In this document: one piece after another, positions 61,384 to 64,000 of the stretch
Numbering within the stretch: the stretch's first letter is position 1
How the letters are laid out: every line of letters begins with the position of its first letter
Assembly: GCA_016165875.1 (NCBI GenBank)
Contig: JABBOT010000080.1
Span: forward strand, 41,539,477-41,603,476
DNA length: 64,000 bases
Direction of reading: 5' to 3'
DNA from: Acanthopleura granulata
Lineage: Eukaryota; Mollusca; Polyplacophora; Chitonida; Chitonidae
Made by a program: the position numbers and the translations under genes
The notes under the pieces: model-generated
The model's input: only the letters and a program-made list of their open reading frames with translations
Told to the model about the DNA's origin: nothing
Databases searched by the model: none

Positions 61384-61461
61384 TTGTCCAGATCCTTATG
61401 CGAATCGGAAAAGAAAGATCTGATTTCATGAGCAACTCACATTTGAGTGGATCGAAGTGTC
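61384..61461 (-). other. Putative upstream exon with short ORF start
   Basis: 78 nt between CTCTTACAG and ACAA/GTAAGG on the minus strand. One frame reads HFDPLKCELLMKSDLSFPIR then IRIWT, with an ATG (MKSD...) that stays open into the exon at 56995-57135. An ATGTGA start-stop also occurs upstream of that ATG. It is probably a 5' UTR exon of the HECT ligase; an unknown short gene is the alternative. Confidence 0.4.
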
Positions 61462-61503
61462 CTGTAAGAGAAGACAAACGTCAAAGTTGCTACAGTATTT
61501 ACC

Positions 61504-61804
61504 TCCTCGGCAGCTATGCCACCATTTAACAGAACAATGTCATGTGACTCGTGACGTAAATCGAGAGTCACGCGGAGGAGAGAGGAACTCGAAAATAACT
61601 CAAAAAACCATGACGAAGTAACAAACACCGAATAAATTCGATCTAAATTAATCGCCAACTTTTTTACAGATATTTCAATATCATATGGTCAAAAAATAAG
61701 AAAGGTTTTAGAGCAGGAAATCTTTGTAGCAGAGGTGTCTTCGTGTTTATTGAAGTGATTCACAACAGCCATGTGTCGGAGAGTTGAACCTGTCAACTAA
61801 TGTT
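61504..61804. promoter_or_regulatory. Probable bidirectional promoter of NOB1 and the HECT ligase
   Basis: About 300 bp between the likely first-exon donor on the minus strand (GAGGAG/GTAAAT, last exon base 61503) and the NOB1 start codon on the plus strand. It contains paired GTCACGTGAC-like motifs (CATGTGACTCGTGACGT, 61540-61556; GAGTCACGCGG, 61564-61574). Exact start sites cannot be read from sequence. Confidence 0.5.
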
Positions 61805-61879
61805 ATGATGGAGCCATTTCAGAGGGTGAAACACGTGGTTGTAGATTCTGGCGCATTTATCAAAAACGCATCAATACAG
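61805..61879 (+). CDS. NOB1: NOB1 20S-pre-rRNA endonuclease, first coding exon (partial gene)
   Basis: NOB1 is the PIN-domain nuclease that cuts 20S pre-rRNA to mature 18S rRNA in cytoplasmic pre-40S particles. Only the first coding exon is in the window: MMEPFQRVKHVVVDSGAFIK then NASIQ, ending at CAG/GTAAAA (61879). It matches the human start (VEHVVADAGAFLRHAALQ), and the Asp of VVDSGAF is the first acidic residue of the PIN active site. Two ATGs (61805, 61808) are possible starts. A short upstream ORF (ATG at 61771, TAA at 61798) precedes them. Exon 2 (expected to encode an IGKNIYT-like segment) is not seen up to 64000, so intron 1 is over 2.1 kb. The call rests on 25 codons but the motif is distinctive. 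Confidence 0.82.
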
Positions 61880-62164
61880 GTAAAAAAAAAAAAAAAGGGC
61901 AAAAAGAAAACACTAGTTTCTTTCTGTCATGTACATGTTACATTATTGTCTCTGAACATAGCTTTTGTAGGATATCAGTATTCTGCGTGGTTGTGGGTGT
62001 AGGGATTGTTAGTGGTCATGTTTTCGAGGCTGTTTCCTTGTTGGTGTCATAAAGGTATGCCAATCCTGTTCGAAAAGAGTCATGGTAATCTTGGTTATGG
62101 TAATGGTAATTTTAGTTAGTGTTGGGAGTGGGATTTTGTAAAGACTAGAGTCATATTTTCGCGT

Positions 62165-62450
62165 AGCTTTGGTTGCCTAATTGTTAGACTGCCTGCCTTG
62201 GTGTCAGGAGATCTGGGCTTATTCCCCGGTCGATTCATGCCAAAGACTACCTGTTGCTGCATAGCTTGGCGCTCAGGACTGAGAGATTTAGGTAAGGAAA
62301 TACAACTGGTCGGTGTGAGTATAATGTGACTGGGTGGGGTGTAGTTGCAACAATACTGGATGTCCTACACATTGGTTAGAAATGTTCAATGTTTCTGTAA
62401 TGTCATATCACAGTTGCTTTTACTAGGGCTCCCAGTAGTGTAGAAACGTC
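62165..62450 (+). repeat. tRNA-headed SINE-like element (second family)
   Basis: Begins with a tRNA-like head: TTGGTTGCCTAATTGTTAGA (box A type) and GGGCTTATTCCCCGGTCGAT (box B type). It continues with a body whose end (CTACACATTGGTTAG, ATCACAGTTGCTTTTACTAG) is shared with 22205-22330. It is different from the main SINE family. Confidence 0.55.
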
Positions 62451-62656
62451 TGTCTGAAATCCTGTACCTGTTACATGCAAGTATCTTGTCCACGAGGCCG
62501 GCCTCTTGTATTCCCCTCTGTACCAGTTTTGAGCCAAAGTTCAGAGTTATGTCACATTTTGTTGGCTTGAAAGTGTAAGTTTATCCCTATTTCCGCTCGT
62601 TGGTGAAGGTGGAAGATGTCATTCCCGTTTGAGGACAGCTTTTGTCATTCAAATTT

Positions 62657-62860
62657 TACAGGGGCCTCTGTGGCTCAATCAATTAGTGCACTAGCACAGC
62701 GCAGTGACCCAAAAGCCTCCCACCAATGTGGTCGCTGTGAATTCAAGTCTAGTTCATGCTGGCTTCCTCTCTGGCTGTGCGTGGGAAGGTCAGCCAGCAC
62801 CCTCGGATGGTTGTGGGTTTCCCCCAGGATCTGCCCGATATCCTCCCACAAAGTCTAGGT
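62657..62860 (+). mobile_element. SINE copy with intact tRNA-like head, 3'-truncated
   Basis: GGGGCCTCTGTGGCTCAATC (box A region), GTGAATTCAAGTCTAGTTCA (box B region), then the conserved body (CTCGGATGGTTGTGGGTTTC) to GATATCCTCCCACAAAGTC, where it stops before the tail. It lies in NOB1 intron 1. Confidence 0.85.
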
Positions 62861-64000
62861 GAGCTGTGACAAACGTGGAGCATTAATTTGTGTAGTTATG
62901 GACGGAACGATGAATGTGGTCACTGAGAAATAGTTCTTTTGAGACAGTTGAACTGGAATTTGTTCACCAAAATGTCAGTGTGAACCTACAGATCAAGAAC
63001 TATTATTCTGTCCCCTTCTTTCGTGTATAAATACAACCTAGAATAATCTCCACAGAATGCATTACAAAATTAGATTTATCAACATCTCAGAATTATTGCA
63101 TCTGGTACCAATAGTTTGTTTAAAACTTCCAGACAATGTCCGTGAACACACAGTCGTGTGTCTGCCGATTGGTAACTTGTCACATCATTCTTCCAGAATG
63201 ACTTACATGCACATCGCCATACGTTTTTTATTCGTTGTTGATGGGTGGACCACATTAATCAATAAAGTTTACAGTACTGTGGTTTTTTACACTTGCCCTT
63301 TATTATTGGTTTGTTCCTTCAATACTTTCAAGTCTATAAAATCTAGGCCTATGTGCATTAATTAAGCTTCTCTGCAGTGTCATTGACAACCGGCGCAGGG
63401 CACGATGTTTACTCCAGTTGTCTTGTGAAAATGGCCAGTGGTGTCACACATCATGGAAAGACTGCACTGACAAAATTATGTGTAGTCTATCAGTATAGAT
63501 GGACTCGGATATTATTATTCTGACTCTCATCGCCATCCTGAAACCATCACCTGAATTCAACAAAAACCGCCGCAGATCTTGGAACTTGAGGTTGATGAAG
63601 CTGTTCTCATTGAGGTTCGCGCTCATGTCATCCAAACTTACATATATTCAAAATTGATAAAAATGAATATTTTGTAGATTGAAGATGAAGATTTAAGTAG
63701 AGCCTACACATGACAATGAAAACGTCAAAGTTCTCAAGGTGTTTTTGCTGCCAGAACTTCGCAATCACGACCAAGAGTTGGTTATGAGACTTATCAAAAT
63801 GGTTGCCATCGGTGAGCTGTTTGGTACCTAATGTTCTGAGTACTCTCAGCTAATGTGACCACAAAGTAGCTTCATCAGTAACAGTAGCATTCAAGATTCA
63901 ACCGGAAAATAGAAAATGGGCAAAAGAGGTGCCATGTAGATAAACTAAGTTATATGTGGGTCAGTGAGGCGTTTTGAGGGGCCGGGCAGCCTGAAGCTGT
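62861..64000 (+). other. NOB1 intron 1, no recognised features
   Basis: AT-rich sequence to the window end. I looked for the next NOB1 exon and did not find it. ORFs at 63057-63365 (plus) and 63444-63635 (minus) show no recognisable motifs. Confidence 0.45.

Noticed and set aside
61437..61658. Minus-strand ORF of 73 codons containing LNGGIAAEE as the first coding exon of the upstream ORF
   Set aside because: It ends in phase 0 at its donor, while the next exon needs phase 1; the frames do not join.
63444..63635. Minus-strand ORF of 63 codons inside NOB1 intron 1
   Set aside because: No splice borders, motifs or homology visible.

Overview
The window is nuclear DNA from an intron-rich, AT-rich animal genome. 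Every gene is broken into short exons with GT-AG (rarely GC-AG) borders. tRNA-derived SINEs sharing a tail of the type AAACACCAATCAAATAAATA, fold-back MITEs and many intronic minisatellites suggest a lophotrochozoan, most likely a mollusc. The species cannot be fixed from the sequence. There are no bacterial operons, CRISPR arrays or rRNA genes.

Layout: (1) 132-3805, minus strand: complete five-exon gene for the mitochondrial glycine cleavage H protein (GCSH), 160 aa. (2) 3806-6069: intergenic, with a MITE nested in a SINE. (3) 6070-31312, plus strand: a complete 22-exon model for HOIP/RNF31, the linear-ubiquitin E3 ligase, about 1441 aa (PUB, B-box-like zinc finger, one NZF, UBA region, RING1-IBR-RING2, LDD). 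Its introns carry several tandem repeats, two of which copy the gene's own exon ends and splice donors. Intron 11 (numbered after the upstream exon) holds an unrecognised minus-strand gene candidate. (4) 31313-38034: convergent intergenic space and 3' UTRs. (5) 38035-53516, minus strand: complete 19-exon coding model for an ITCH/WWP-type (Su(dx)-like) HECT E3 ligase, 890 aa (C2, Ser/Thr-rich linker, four WW domains, HECT). Probable 5' untranslated exons lie upstream as far as 61.5 kb. (6) 61805-61879, plus strand: first coding exon of NOB1, the 20S pre-rRNA endonuclease, which runs off the window.

All exon models were built by hand from reading frame, splice borders, phase agreement and recalled family sequence. 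Both long models keep phase through every junction and end in one stop codon. GCSH and HOIP are divergent, HOIP and the HECT ligase are convergent, and the HECT ligase and NOB1 are divergent. The last pair matches, as I recall it, the human NOB1-WWP2 arrangement on 16q22.1, so it may be very old synteny.

The genes do not form one pathway. Two are ubiquitin ligases of different classes (RBR and HECT), one is a mitochondrial carrier protein and one a ribosome-assembly nuclease. The most interesting signals are inside HOIP: minisatellites that multiply a 5' splice site, two GC-AG introns, a 21-nt microexon next to RING2, a possible premature 3' terminal exon that would remove the catalytic half, and the nested minus-strand ORF with a 19-residue repeat.
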